In this document: positions 15,405 to 23,713 of the stretch, in pieces
Position numbering within the stretch: position 1 is the stretch's first letter
Layout: the number at the start of each line of letters is the position of its first letter
Source: JABMRP01 sp964444795
GTDB lineage: Bacteria; Planctomycetota; Planctomycetia; Pirellulales; Thermoguttaceae
Length of the DNA: 35,869 nt
Assembly: GCA_964444795.1 (NCBI GenBank)
Contig: CAYUIQ010000067.1
Span: 1-35,869 of the forward strand
Direction: 5' to 3'
Position numbers and translations under genes: made by a program
Notes under the pieces: model-generated
What the model was told of the DNA's origin: nothing
What the model saw: the letters and a program-made list of their open reading frames with translations, nothing else
Database searches by the model: none

Positions 15405-18400
15405 ATACGCCATGACTTCCACCAAATGTCGGCCCGGGTTGGCGGAGTTGCCGGTTTGCGTGATCTTGATATGGCGCACTTGTTTCTGCTCGAACTTACA
15501 GGTGATGCCGTTGGCCGTGGACGGCTCCTTGTTGTCGCGATTATCGGCGACCATCTCCCATGTCTTTCCATCCAGCGACGTCTCGACGGTGAAGCCGTAG
15601 TAACGATCGTCACCGTAGTATCCGACAACCACGACTCGGCCAACGGTCGTCGGCCGCTCAAGGTCTACCTGCCACCAGGCGGGACCGGGATGCTTCGTGA
15701 CATTCACGGCCCAGAAACGGCCCGTGTCGTTTATGCAGCCGTCATTGGCAAGATACGCGGGGTACTCCGCGATCGCGGCCGAGCAAGTCGCCGGCTTGCC
15801 GGTGGTCAGGCTGTCGACATCCGGCTTGAGCTCCTCGCCGTCGGGAGTGAGGGTTCCCCGGATACACATGACGCGAACGGTCGGATTCGCGTGCAGTTTT
15901 GGCTCTTGACCCGGCGGATGATAACCGGCGACCGCATTCCAATATCGGCGGTCGATTTCGTGGGGATCGAGCGCATCGGTTTCTCGATCGAATGCCTCGG
16001 GAAGAATTCCGTGGCGTTTCATCTCGCGAACGTACTCCACCGGCGCCTTCCAGCCGGGCGTATCCCAACGCGGATCGGAGTCGTGCAACGCCTTGGCGTC
16101 CCGAATTGCCGCAAGCAATGTCTGGTAGTCTGGATCGTCTTGCGACTCGAAGACAGAAGCGACATTGCCAGTGACGGTTTCCGCATTCTTCCCTGCTGGG
16201 ATGATCTCTCGGCAAGCCCCGTACCCGCCGGCTTTCTTCGCCAGCGGCGCAAGAAGTTGAACGGACTGATCGGGGTGAGTCAAGTTGTAGAGGATGTGCT
16301 GCTGAAAACGCCACGCCGCGCGATTGTCGGTCTGTTTGATTTTCCAGGCGCGCAGCGGCTGGATGAGTGCGGTCCCCTGTCCCCAGTCGGCCGGATGTTT
16401 CGATAGATTGCGCACGCCTACGTGGCAACCGGCGCAACGGCGCGTAACGACCTTCGCCGCTTGCTGGATCTTCTCGCTCTTGAGGATCCGAGTATCGATG
16501 GCCGTGAAGTGCGAGGCTTCGTAACCCGTGCTGCCGATCATGCCCTGGATCAGAGCCGCGTAAGTGCCGATGTACGGTGCGCCGCAATGAATCCAATGGC
16601 GAACCATTTCGACTTCATGTTCGGTCAGTCGCGCGCCATGATGTTCGCCCCGGAGCATGTCCATGATGGGGCTTGCCGCGTCGCCGAATCCGTAGGGCGG
16701 ATAGTTGCTCTTGGGGCTGTTGCGACCGTCGGAGAATTGGTAGGTCGCGCTGAGGGTGTAGTAGCTGTGCGAATAGACGGGGCCATGGTCACCGGTGAGA
16801 AGGACACCCCCGTCTCGTCGTTTCGGGTTGTGGCATTCTACACAGCGATTGTCGAGAATCGGCTGAATATCTCGGGGGAAATCAAAGACATCGGGAATTC
16901 CCGATACGGGGGCGATCTGACTCGGCCGACGCTTCATCGCGTGGAGTTGACCGGCCCGCGAGGAGTAGGGAGCCGTTTGCCTGTCATCGTGGCAACCGAC
17001 ACAACTGGTTACCTCGCCGGGCATGACCGAAAGAAAGCTCTGCATGCGTTTGACCGCTCTTCCCTCCCGGTCCAGCGCGATCAGAATGAGCGCCCTGTTG
17101 GCCGGCACGTCGAAATGGGCGGAACCATCTCTTTCGACGGGCACCGTGCCAAGGACGCGTTCCAGAGTAAAGGTTCCGCCATAGCTGGTGGGTTCCATGC
17201 TGCCGGTATAGTTGATCGGCTTGGGAAGCGATTCCAGGATCAGCAGTTTCTCAATTTGCCCCTTCTCGACACCGGCCATATTCCGCCCGACCGTTGCGTC
17301 GAAAAGCACCAGGGTCCCCGTGGTCCGCGACAGATCGATCCGCTCGGGAATAATTCGCTCGCGCTCTCGCCGCATCAGCGGACGCGGTTCGTTCAGTTCG
17401 AGGCCATCGTGGGTGTAGAGGGTCGTCCTCTTTCCCGATCCAGAAAGATGAACCAGGGATTTCCCTTGCGCGGCGAGAAAGTCATTTTCCGACAACGCCC
17501 AGGGATCTCGCAAATCACCCGCTTTGTGAATCACGCGGATCGCGCGGGGATCGTCGGGGCCGTTGCGATCGGTTGCCGTGCAAACGGTTCCCGCATGTTC
17601 GGCCCGGCCGTGTCCTGGCGAGTGAATGAATACAATTCGGCGCGAGCCGGGTATCGGTTGAGGGTCGATGAAGACGCCGCCCGGACGCATGTTGCCGAAA
17701 TAGACCATTTGGCCCGTTCCGTCGGGGTTGACGCTCCATAGATGATGATATTGGACTTGGCTGCGGTCAACGTATTCCCATCGTTGAAACACGATCCTCC
17801 CGTCTGGGAGCACGCACGGGGTGTTGTCGTGTTCGACATTGGCCGAGATTTGGCGGATGTTCCGGCCTTGCCGATCACACGTGTATAGCGTGGCGACCTG
17901 CGTAACCCAACAGTTTACGTAGCGTCTGGCGCGGCCGCTGACGAAGACGATCGAGTCGTTCGGCAGCCAGCAGGGCTCGATGTCGTCATAGATGCCGAAC
18001 GTAAGCTGCCGCAACCCGCTGCCGTCGGATTGGATTTCGTACAGATGGAACGGGGCCGTGCCGCCCTTGCGATAACTGAAAAGGATGGTTCGGCCGTCGT
18101 AATGCACTGCCGGATCACGAAAGGTCCCCCGGTCGTCACTGATCAAGACGGTGATCTTGCCGGTGCTCAGATCGAGCTTGCGTAGCGAACCGCCGGAGGA
18201 ATAGGCTTTTTCTTGTGGATAGCGAGCGTAATAGCTGAAATTCGCGTACCAGTGCCCGTCTTTGATTTTCCCACGGCCGTTATGGGCTCGTTCGGCGAAG
18301 ACGATATCCTTCACTTTGTACTGTTGAATCAACTGCCGACAAAGCGATTCGGCAGGACTTGCAGCCTTGTTCGCCTCATTGGGGACAGCTTCCGCGCTTT

Positions 18401-18473
18401 CACCGACAGACAAACCGGTCGTGGTCAAGAATAGCAGAACGGCCGCAGGGAACAGGGCAAGGCTTTGTCTCAT
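15396..18473 (-). CDS. HzsA-like multihaem protein with C-terminal discoidin domain
   Basis: A 1025-residue exported protein. A signal peptide (about 1-26) precedes a propeller-like region (about 65-400, with LRKLDLSTGKITVLISDDR and YEIQSDGSGLRQLTFGIYDDIEPCWLP). A cytochrome region follows with three CXXCH haem-attachment motifs: C491-H495, C544-H548 (ILDNRCVECHN, the planctomycete cytochrome type) and C680-H684. The last part (about 885-1025) is an F5/8 type C (discoidin) carbohydrate-binding-like domain (WWQVDLERPTTVGRVVVVG, FTVETSLDGKTWEMV). The propeller plus haem layout resembles the hydrazine synthase alpha subunit family, but no HzsB/C or anammox genes are present, so hydrazine synthesis is not implied. 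The ATG at 18473 starts a good signal peptide and has GAGAGGA upstream. It follows the TPR gene by 54 bp. Its electron partner and ligand are unknown. Confidence 0.82.
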   Translation of the reverse strand: MRQSLALFPAAVLLFLTTTGLSVGESAEAVPNEANKAASPAESLCRQLIQQYKVKDIVFAERAHNGRGKIKDGHWYANFSYYARYPQEKAYSSGGSLRKLDLSTGKITVLISDDRGTFRDPAVHYDGRTILFSYRKGGTAPFHLYEIQSDGSGLRQLTFGIYDDIEPCWLPNDSIVFVSGRARRYVNCWVTQVATLYTCDRQGRNIRQISANVEHDNTPCVLPDGRIVFQRWEYVDRSQVQYHHLWSVNPDGTGQMVYFGNMRPGGVFIDPQPIPGSRRIVFIHSPGHGRAEHAGTVCTATDRNGPDDPRAIRVIHKAGDLRDPWALSENDFLAAQGKSLVHLSGSGKRTTLYTHDGLELNEPRPLMRRERERIIPERIDLSRTTGTLVLFDATVGRNMAGVEKGQIEKLLILESLPKPINYTGSMEPTSYGGTFTLERVLGTVPVERDGSAHFDVPANRALILIALDREGRAVKRMQSFLSVMPGEVTSCVGCHDDRQTAPYSSRAGQLHAMKRRPSQIAPVSGIPDVFDFPRDIQPILDNRCVECHNPKRRDGGVLLTGDHGPVYSHSYYTLSATYQFSDGRNSPKSNYPPYGFGDAASPIMDMLRGEHHGARLTEHEVEMVRHWIHCGAPYIGTYAALIQGMIGSTGYEASHFTAIDTRILKSEKIQQAAKVVTRRCAGCHVGVRNLSKHPADWGQGTALIQPLRAWKIKQTDNRAAWRFQQHILYNLTHPDQSVQLLAPLAKKAGGYGACREIIPAGKNAETVTGNVASVFESQDDPDYQTLLAAIRDAKALHDSDPRWDTPGWKAPVEYVREMKRHGILPEAFDRETDALDPHEIDRRYWNAVAGYHPPGQEPKLHANPTVRVMCIRGTLTPDGEELKPDVDSLTTGKPATCSAAIAEYPAYLANDGCINDTGRFWAVNVTKHPGPAWWQVDLERPTTVGRVVVVGYYGDDRYYGFTVETSLDGKTWEMVADNRDNKEPSTANGITCKFEQKQVRHIKITQTGNSANPGRHLVEVMAYEQ

Positions 18474-18527
18474 GTGGACTCGTTCCTCTCGACCCACGCC
18501 AACGAACCCCGACCGTGGCTACCTCGA

Positions 18528-19547
18528 TTACTGATCCTTGACCGGAGCGGTCAGTTCCTCGGCCTTGGCGAAATCGGCGGCCGCCTTGGCCGGTTCACCC
18601 TGTTTCTCGTAGACCTTTCCCCGGTTGATGTACGCGGCCGAGAGATCCGGCTCCAAACGGATCGCCGCGGTGAAGTCGGCCAGCGCCTCGTCGAGCTTGT
18701 CGGCTTGCATCTGGGCGATGCCCCGGTTGCTGTAGGCGCCGGCGTATTTCGGGTTCAGCTCGATCGCCTTGGTGTAGTCGGCCACGGCGCCGGGGAGATC
18801 GCCGTTCTGGGCACGCGCGATCCCCCGATTGTTGTAGGCCTCGGTGTGCTTTGGATTACGCCGCAGGAGGGCCGTATAGGCGTTGATCGCGCGGGGATAG
18901 TCGTGCTTGTCGTGGTAAGCGACGCCGCACTGGAGATAGGCTCCAAAAAAGTCGGGATCCGCTTGGATGGTCTTGATGTAATCGGCGATGGCGGCGTCCA
19001 GATTTCCGGCATCGGCGGCGATTCGCGCGCGGCGAAACCGCGGAGCGGCGTACTTCGCGTCGAGTCGCAAGGCGGCGCTATAGTCGCCGATCGCTTCGGT
19101 CCAGAGCTTCAAATCCTCGTAGACGCGCCCCCGATTGTAATACGCCTTGGCAAACGACGGCGCCAGGCGAATCGCCTGAGAGTAATCGGCCAAGGCCCGA
19201 TGCTGTTGACCGCTAAGGCGAAAAGCCAAGGCACGGTTGTTGTAAGCCTGGGTGAATTTCGGGTCGAAGCGGATCGCGCGGCTGAAGGAGACCACCGCTT
19301 CGTCGTAACGCCGATGGCGCAGATGATCGACGCCTTCGGTGGCGGCGGCAACGGCCGGGTCGAGCGGCGCCGGCAAAGTCTCCTCGGACGCCGGTTCGGT
19401 TGCCGCTGGAGCGGGCTGGCTCGCGACGTCGGGTGGTGTGTCTTGGGCCGGCGCCGCGATCGCAAAGATGCTCATCCCGATGGGCATCACGAGCAGCCGA
19501 AGGGTGGCTCGCATCAGTTTCCGCTTTTCGCTCGGTCGCACCTGCAT
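18528..19547 (-). CDS. Exported tetratricopeptide-repeat protein
   Basis: A 339-residue protein with a signal-like N-terminus (LRLLVMPIGMSIFAIAAPAQ), a Pro/Ala-rich linker, and eight consecutive 34-residue TPR units (about residues 60-330). The consensus AYNNRG-A-----G----A--DY--AI-L-P is clear in each. TPR superhelices bind peptides or partner proteins. ATG ATG at 19550/19547 is preceded by AAGGAG; the second codon has the better 6-base spacing. The HzsA-like cytochrome gene follows after 54 bp, so this protein may help assemble or bind it, but that is inferred from position only. Confidence 0.85.
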   Translation of the reverse strand: MQVRPSEKRKLMRATLRLLVMPIGMSIFAIAAPAQDTPPDVASQPAPAATEPASEETLPAPLDPAVAAATEGVDHLRHRRYDEAVVSFSRAIRFDPKFTQAYNNRALAFRLSGQQHRALADYSQAIRLAPSFAKAYYNRGRVYEDLKLWTEAIGDYSAALRLDAKYAAPRFRRARIAADAGNLDAAIADYIKTIQADPDFFGAYLQCGVAYHDKHDYPRAINAYTALLRRNPKHTEAYNNRGIARAQNGDLPGAVADYTKAIELNPKYAGAYSNRGIAQMQADKLDEALADFTAAIRLEPDLSAAYINRGKVYEKQGEPAKAAADFAKAEELTAPVKDQ

Positions 19548-19570
19548 CATCCGCTCCTTGCATGTAAACG

Positions 19571-19657
19571 TGTGCCACCGCTTGCTTGCAAGCAGTGCCT
19601 TTTTCCCGGGTTTCGTTCTCTGATCCACAGCACTGCTTGCAAGCAAGCAGTGGCACA
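19571..19657. repeat. TGCTTGCAAGCA paired inverted repeat
   Basis: The arms 19571-19598 and 19630-19657 are reverse complements at 27 of 28 positions and enclose 31 bp. Each arm contains the smaller palindrome GCTTGCAAGC and ends in GTGCCAC(C/T). It lies directly upstream of the TPR gene and downstream of the nucleoside transporter gene, so it may form a strong hairpin in read-through RNA. Confidence 0.7.
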
Positions 19658-19701
19658 CGACTTTTTCAACGGGCTGCCCGCAGTTTACGGTATTCGCGTC
19701 G

Positions 19702-20925
19702 TCAAATCAACATCCCGGCGATCGAGGCGGTCATGAAGGCGGCCAGTGCGCCACCCAACAGCGCCCGAAGGCCGAACTTGGCCAGATCCTTGCGTCGCGA
19801 GGGCACCAGTCCGCCAATCCCGCCGATCATCACGGCAATCGACCCGAAGTTGGCGAATCCGCACAACGCGTAGGTGGCGATCGTAAACGAGCGATCGCTG
19901 ATCTGGCCTTTCATCGCACCGAGATCCTGGAAGGCCAGCAGTTCGTTGAGAATCGTTTTCTTGCCGAGCAACATGCCGACTTCCTGGGCGTCGCACCAGG
20001 GCACGCCCATGATCCAGGCCAGCGGCGCGCAACACCAGCCGAACACGCGTTCCAGTGTCAACGGCGAGCCGTACACATCGGGCGCCATGGCCGAGAGGGC
20101 CAAATTGAGCAACGCCACGATGGCCACGAAGGCGATGAGCATGGCGGCCACGTTCAGGGCCAGCTTGAGTCCCTCGGACGCGCCCCGGCAGGCGGCGTCG
20201 AGCACGTTGGCGTCCTGCCGCGGAATGTCGATCTTGACGATGCCCTTGGTCAGCGACTCCTCGGTCTCGGGGATCATGATCTTGGCGATCACCAGCGACG
20301 CCGGGGCCGACATCAACGAAGCGATCAGCAGGGCGCCCGTGTCGGCTTTGGCCGCAATATATGCCCCCATGATACTGACCGACACCGAGGCCATGCCGCC
20401 GGTCATCATGGCCATGAGTTCGCTTTGCGTCATGCGTGGGAGATACGGTTTGACGGCCAGCGGGGCGGTGGTCATGCCGAGGAACACGTTCGCCGCCGCG
20501 GCCAGCGATTCGGACCCCGAGGCGTCCATCACCCGGACCATCAGCCAGGCCATGCCCTTGACCAGCAGTTGGATGATTCCCAGGTGAAAGAGCACGGCCA
20601 TCAGCGAGGAGAGGAAGATAATCATCGGCAGCACGGTGGTGACGAATCGGGCCTGCCAGAAGGTATCCTTGTCCTGCAGATTGAAATCGACGAAGACGAA
20701 CCGTGCTCCCGCCTCGGAGCATTTGATCACTTGTTCCACGCCGTCGACCACGTAGGCGAAGGCGTCGCGTCCCAGCGGAAGCCAAAGCAGCACCAGACCG
20801 ATGGCAATCTGCAAGCCGACGCCACTGACGATCAGCCGGAAGTTCATCTTCCGCCGGTTGTTCGACACGGCCCAAGCCAGGGCCATCATGGTCAACAGGC
20901 CGAGAAAGCTAATGAGCCGTTCCAT
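19702..20925 (-). CDS. Concentrative nucleoside transporter (NupC/CNT family)
   Basis: A 407-residue polytopic inner-membrane protein of the CNT family, which imports nucleosides with Na+ or H+. The family core is clear: GSESLAAAANVFLGMTTAPLAVKPYLPRMTQSELMAMMTGGMASVS is the conserved substrate/cation-binding block (given here only to locate it, near residues 137-180). There are roughly ten hydrophobic segments. The ATG at 20925 follows GAGGAG about 10 bases upstream. It is the first gene of its run; the DUF6807 gene lies upstream on the same strand across a hairpin repeat. The nucleoside preference cannot be read from the sequence. Confidence 0.9.
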   Translation of the reverse strand: MERLISFLGLLTMMALAWAVSNNRRKMNFRLIVSGVGLQIAIGLVLLWLPLGRDAFAYVVDGVEQVIKCSEAGARFVFVDFNLQDKDTFWQARFVTTVLPMIIFLSSLMAVLFHLGIIQLLVKGMAWLMVRVMDASGSESLAAAANVFLGMTTAPLAVKPYLPRMTQSELMAMMTGGMASVSVSIMGAYIAAKADTGALLIASLMSAPASLVIAKIMIPETEESLTKGIVKIDIPRQDANVLDAACRGASEGLKLALNVAAMLIAFVAIVALLNLALSAMAPDVYGSPLTLERVFGWCCAPLAWIMGVPWCDAQEVGMLLGKKTILNELLAFQDLGAMKGQISDRSFTIATYALCGFANFGSIAVMIGGIGGLVPSRRKDLAKFGLRALLGGALAAFMTASIAGMLI

Positions 20926-20969
20926 GGTTCTGGACTCCTCGGTTCTTCGCCAGGCTTCGCCGGAGAACC

Positions 20970-21037
20970 CGTACGATGGCCCTCCGAGGCCGTCGAAACA
21001 GCCCGCTTTGCCGACGGCCTCGGAGGGCCATCGTACG
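20970..21037. repeat. Perfect 26-bp inverted repeat (CGTACGATGGCCCTCC type)
   Basis: The arms 20970-20995 and 21012-21037 are exact reverse complements over 26 bp with a 16-nt spacer. They contain CGTACG and GGCCCTCCGAGGCC-like sub-palindromes. It lies 5 bp past the DUF6807 gene's stop and before the nucleoside transporter gene. No T-run follows. It probably forms a very stable transcript hairpin between the two genes. Confidence 0.75.
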
Positions 21038-21042
21038 TCGTT

Positions 21043-22050
21043 TCAGAACTTGCCCTTGATGTACGCATCAAAAGCCTTGGCCACCAGCCCGCTTTTCACG
21101 TCGCCTTGATGCACGAAGATACCGACGCGCTGGGTGATCGACTTGCCCTTGGCCAGCGTGAAAGGCTTGCCGCTGGTGGCATTGGGACGTCGCGGGCCAA
21201 AGGTGCCGTAGTCGCGGGTGAGCCACTGGTGCGGTTGGGGGTTGTCGGGGTGGCTGAAGATGGCCAGCCCGGCCGTTTCATCGTCGACCGTGTTGCTGTA
21301 GTCGATCCATCGGGCTTCCTTGCCGTTGGTGCCCTTCTGATTGACCCCGCCCTCGGAGTTGGTGATCGTGCCACCTCCTTCGACCGAGAACTGCTTGTTC
21401 ATCCGCACGTAGGGCCAGGCGTAGTGGACCGCGTCGCTGGTGAACGCGACGTCGCCGTAGGAGGCGGTCAGCGTAAACGTCAGATCGAGCAGGTAGTGGC
21501 CGTCCTTCAATGCGACCACCCGCATCGAACGCCGTTCGTCGAGCACGCCCCGGTTCTCGTCCATCTCCCAAATGGCGGCGGTGTTGATTTCCGCCGAATT
21601 CTGCGACGACCGGCCTTCGAGAAACTCAACGTGACGAATGCGATCGACGCAGGGCGAGTTGGGATCGGTCTTATCCTTGCGGGTGTAGAGCCCGGCGTAG
21701 AACGTCGCGTCGCGCTGGCCGGCCAGACGCACCTTGTCGGCGAACCAGACCGAACGATGATGGGGGTATGGGTTGGGGTGCTCGACCGTCATCGATTTCC
21801 CGCCCAGGCTGCGGACCGGATAGTAATAGGGCATGTCGACGGCCGGGCCGTAACAGTAGACGAACGCTTCCTTGCCGTCGACCAACACCCGAAGCCGGCC
21901 CGCCCCGTCGTCGCGCTGCTGTTGGATTCGCGAGTCGGCAGCCGAGACTTCCTCCGGGGCAGCCTTGGTCTCAGCCAAGCACGTCAACGCGATGGCCGCC
22001 GACATGATGGGCAACGTGGCGAAGGATCTGAAGAGTGCGAGTTTCGTCAT
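21043..22050 (-). CDS. Exported DUF6807/PmoA-like family protein
   Basis: A 335-residue protein with a signal peptide (about 1-29) and a beta-rich body of the DUF6807 (PmoA-like) family, abundant in planctomycetes and Bacteroidetes. The family signature HPNPYPHHRSVWFA is at residues 91-104, preceded by YYYPVRSLGGKSMT. Despite the historical name, this is unrelated to particulate methane monooxygenase. The fold is thought to be a galactose-mutarotase-like supersandwich, and the role is unknown, perhaps sugar-related. The ATG at 22050 has AAAGG about 9 bases upstream; a longer frame to 22089 has no such site. Confidence 0.85.
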   Translation of the reverse strand: MTKLALFRSFATLPIMSAAIALTCLAETKAAPEEVSAADSRIQQQRDDGAGRLRVLVDGKEAFVYCYGPAVDMPYYYPVRSLGGKSMTVEHPNPYPHHRSVWFADKVRLAGQRDATFYAGLYTRKDKTDPNSPCVDRIRHVEFLEGRSSQNSAEINTAAIWEMDENRGVLDERRSMRVVALKDGHYLLDLTFTLTASYGDVAFTSDAVHYAWPYVRMNKQFSVEGGGTITNSEGGVNQKGTNGKEARWIDYSNTVDDETAGLAIFSHPDNPQPHQWLTRDYGTFGPRRPNATSGKPFTLAKGKSITQRVGIFVHQGDVKSGLVAKAFDAYIKGKF

Positions 22051-22281
22051 GGCCGTGAACCTTTCGTGCCAGGGGGAGGGTGTGTCCATGGTAGACCTCG
22101 GATGCCACCACCATACCCCACCCGGGCGGAAGGTTCAACGGTTGGCCGGGGAAACCGGAACCGCGTGCCGCCCGTCAAGAAAGTGCGGACCCATGAAAAA
22201 TGGGTGCCGCCCATGCCCGATCTCCGCAAGGCAAGGGCGGACAAGCTGCCCAGGGCACCCAAAATCGACAAACCGACCATC

Positions 22282-22521
22282 TCAACGGGCGACTTGCTCT
22301 GCCGGCTGTCGGACGGAGCGACAGCCGCACTTGGAGACCTTGGCACGACACGCGGCGGCGGCCGTGGCGCCGGCTTGTGCCACCGTGTGATCGTCCTCGA
22401 CCGTGCTTCCCGACACGCCGACGGCGCCGACCACGCGGCCATGGACACCGGTCAAGGGAATCCCACCGGGGAAGCTGATCAGCCCGTCGTTGGAGTGTTC
22501 CTCCGCACTAGGTAAATTCAC
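22282..22521 (-). pseudogene. Remnant of a GlcG/HbpS-family haem-binding protein gene
   Basis: The 79-codon frame contains ISFPGGIPLTGVHGRVVGAVGVSG followed by DDHTVAQAGATAA, the C-terminal core of GlcG/HbpS (haem-degrading/DUF336) proteins. These are usually about 135-165 residues. The N-terminal half is missing and the frame begins at a GTG without a Shine-Dalgarno site. The end is a non-matching Arg/Cys-rich tail. Frames upstream on this strand do not supply the missing part. It looks like a decayed fragment between the DUF6807 gene and the zinc transporter, though translation of a short product cannot be excluded. Confidence 0.6.
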
Positions 22522-22755
22522 TGGATTTCACGAAAATCGCCGGAGCGTGCCGACGATTGAATTCTTCGCCGGAGTCGCCGCATCCACAATACGGCCACCA
22601 CGGGAAAATCCGGGGCGTGTGGCTTGGGAAGACCCGAGTTTCCTTCGTCTCACCCCGGGAATTGCCACACCATGGGAAAATCGGCGCCGGGGTGTTACAA
22701 TGCCCCCTGGTATCGCAATAACTCGCTGGACATCCGTGCCGGAGGGCAAGGGCTG
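22522..22755 (+). promoter_or_regulatory. Upstream region of the zinc transporter operon
   Basis: A 234-bp non-coding region. It has two related direct blocks, CCACCACGGGAAAATC at 22595-22610 with CGGGGCGTGT after it, and CCACACCATGGGAAAATC at 22665-22682 with GGGGTGTT after it, about 70 bp apart. TACAAT at 22696-22701 is a possible -10 about 55 bp before the ATG, without a good -35. The paired blocks may be binding sites, but no convincing Zur palindrome is visible. Confidence 0.3.
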
Positions 22756-23709
22756 ATGATACGACAAGGGGGGTTGACGTGTTTGCTGGCTGCTGCGTTG
22801 GCGGCGACTGCCGGTTGTGGATCCCAGGGGGGATCGAGCGCGAACGGCCGGCTGACGGTGGTCGTGAGCGTGGGGCCACAGGCCTGGCTCGTGGAACAGA
22901 TCGGGGGAGAAGCGGTCGAGGTGGTCACTCTGACGGGACCCGGTGATAGCCCCGTCACCTATCAGCCCACCGATGCCCAGGTCAGCCGGATCATGACCGC
23001 GTCGGTCTATTTTCGCGTCGGCGTGCCTTTCGAGAACGGGTCGTGGTTCGAGGCCCTCGATCATAGCAACAAGCTCTCGATCGTCGACACCCGCCAAGGG
23101 CTCTCCTTGCGCGACATGGCCGCGCACGCGCACCCGGGCGAAGCCGACGCCGCGGGCCACGATCACGATCACGATCACGGCCACGGGGCGGATTCTGCGG
23201 CCGGAAAAGACCCGCATGTCTGGCTGTCGCCGAAGCGGCTGAAGATGCAGGCGCGCACCGTGGCCGACGAACTGTCGCGGATCGATCCGGAAAGCAAGGC
23301 CACCTACCAGACGAATCTGGCGGCATTGGAGACACGTTGCGACGAAACCGACGCGGCCCTTCGCACTGCACTGGAGCCGTATCGCGGGCGCGCGTTTTTC
23401 GTCTTCCATCCGGCGTGGGGGTATTTTGCCGACGACTACGGACTCCGGCAGATGGCCGTCGAAGTGGAAGGAAAGGAGCCCAGCGATCGGCAACTAACCG
23501 ACCTGCAGCGCCAAGCCCGGGCGAGCGGCGCGCGGGTGATTTTCGTGCAACCACAGATTCCCGGCCAGGCGGCCCACGCGGTCGCCGAGGCGATCGACGG
23601 CCGTGTCGAGCGTCTCGACCCGTTGGCTCCCGACGTCCTGGCCAACTTGGAAAAGGCGGCCGAAGCACTAGCCCGGTCGTTTGGTGAAACAGACCAAGAG
23701 ACAGAATAA
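22756..23709 (+). CDS. znuA: Zinc/manganese ABC transporter substrate-binding lipoprotein
   Basis: A 317-residue cluster A-I solute-binding protein that delivers zinc (or manganese) to the permease. It has a lipoprotein signal with Cys21 after LAATAG, an imperfect lipobox. A His/Asp-rich loop follows at about 124-146 (AHAHPGEADAAGHDHDHDHGHG), typical of zinc-specific members. Other family features are VGVPFENGSW, DPHVWLSPKR and FVFHPAWGYFADDYGL. The ATG at 22756 is preferred because GGAGGGCAAGGG lies about 5-10 bases upstream and the lipoprotein signal starts there. It is the first gene of a five-gene run, with the ATPase 4 bp downstream. The zinc specificity is inferred from the His loop; manganese remains possible. 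Confidence 0.9.
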   Translation: MIRQGGLTCLLAAALAATAGCGSQGGSSANGRLTVVVSVGPQAWLVEQIGGEAVEVVTLTGPGDSPVTYQPTDAQVSRIMTASVYFRVGVPFENGSWFEALDHSNKLSIVDTRQGLSLRDMAAHAHPGEADAAGHDHDHDHGHGADSAAGKDPHVWLSPKRLKMQARTVADELSRIDPESKATYQTNLAALETRCDETDAALRTALEPYRGRAFFVFHPAWGYFADDYGLRQMAVEVEGKEPSDRQLTDLQRQARASGARVIFVQPQIPGQAAHAVAEAIDGRVERLDPLAPDVLANLEKAAEALARSFGETDQETE

Positions 23710-23713
23710 CCCC

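Noticed and set aside
16422..17741. A 439-codon plus-strand open frame antisense to the HzsA-like gene
   Set aside because: It mirrors a gene with three CXXCH motifs and a discoidin domain; high GC content produces long antisense frames.
15396..18473. Possible anammox hydrazine synthase
   Set aside because: Only an alpha-subunit-like layout is seen; there are no HzsB/C or hydrazine dehydrogenase genes and a discoidin domain is attached.
20425..22515. A 696-codon plus-strand open frame across the NupC and DUF6807 region
   Set aside because: It is antisense to two well-supported genes, has a shadow-like H/R/G-rich composition, crosses the 26-bp hairpin, and shows no domain.
22522..22755. Zur operator before the zinc operon
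   Set aside because: No convincing palindrome of the Zur type was found; only the GGGAAAATC direct blocks are reported.
23158..23190. GATCAC-type short tandem repeat as a possible regulatory microsatellite
   Set aside because: It encodes the His/Asp-rich metal loop of the zinc-binding protein, which explains the periodicity.
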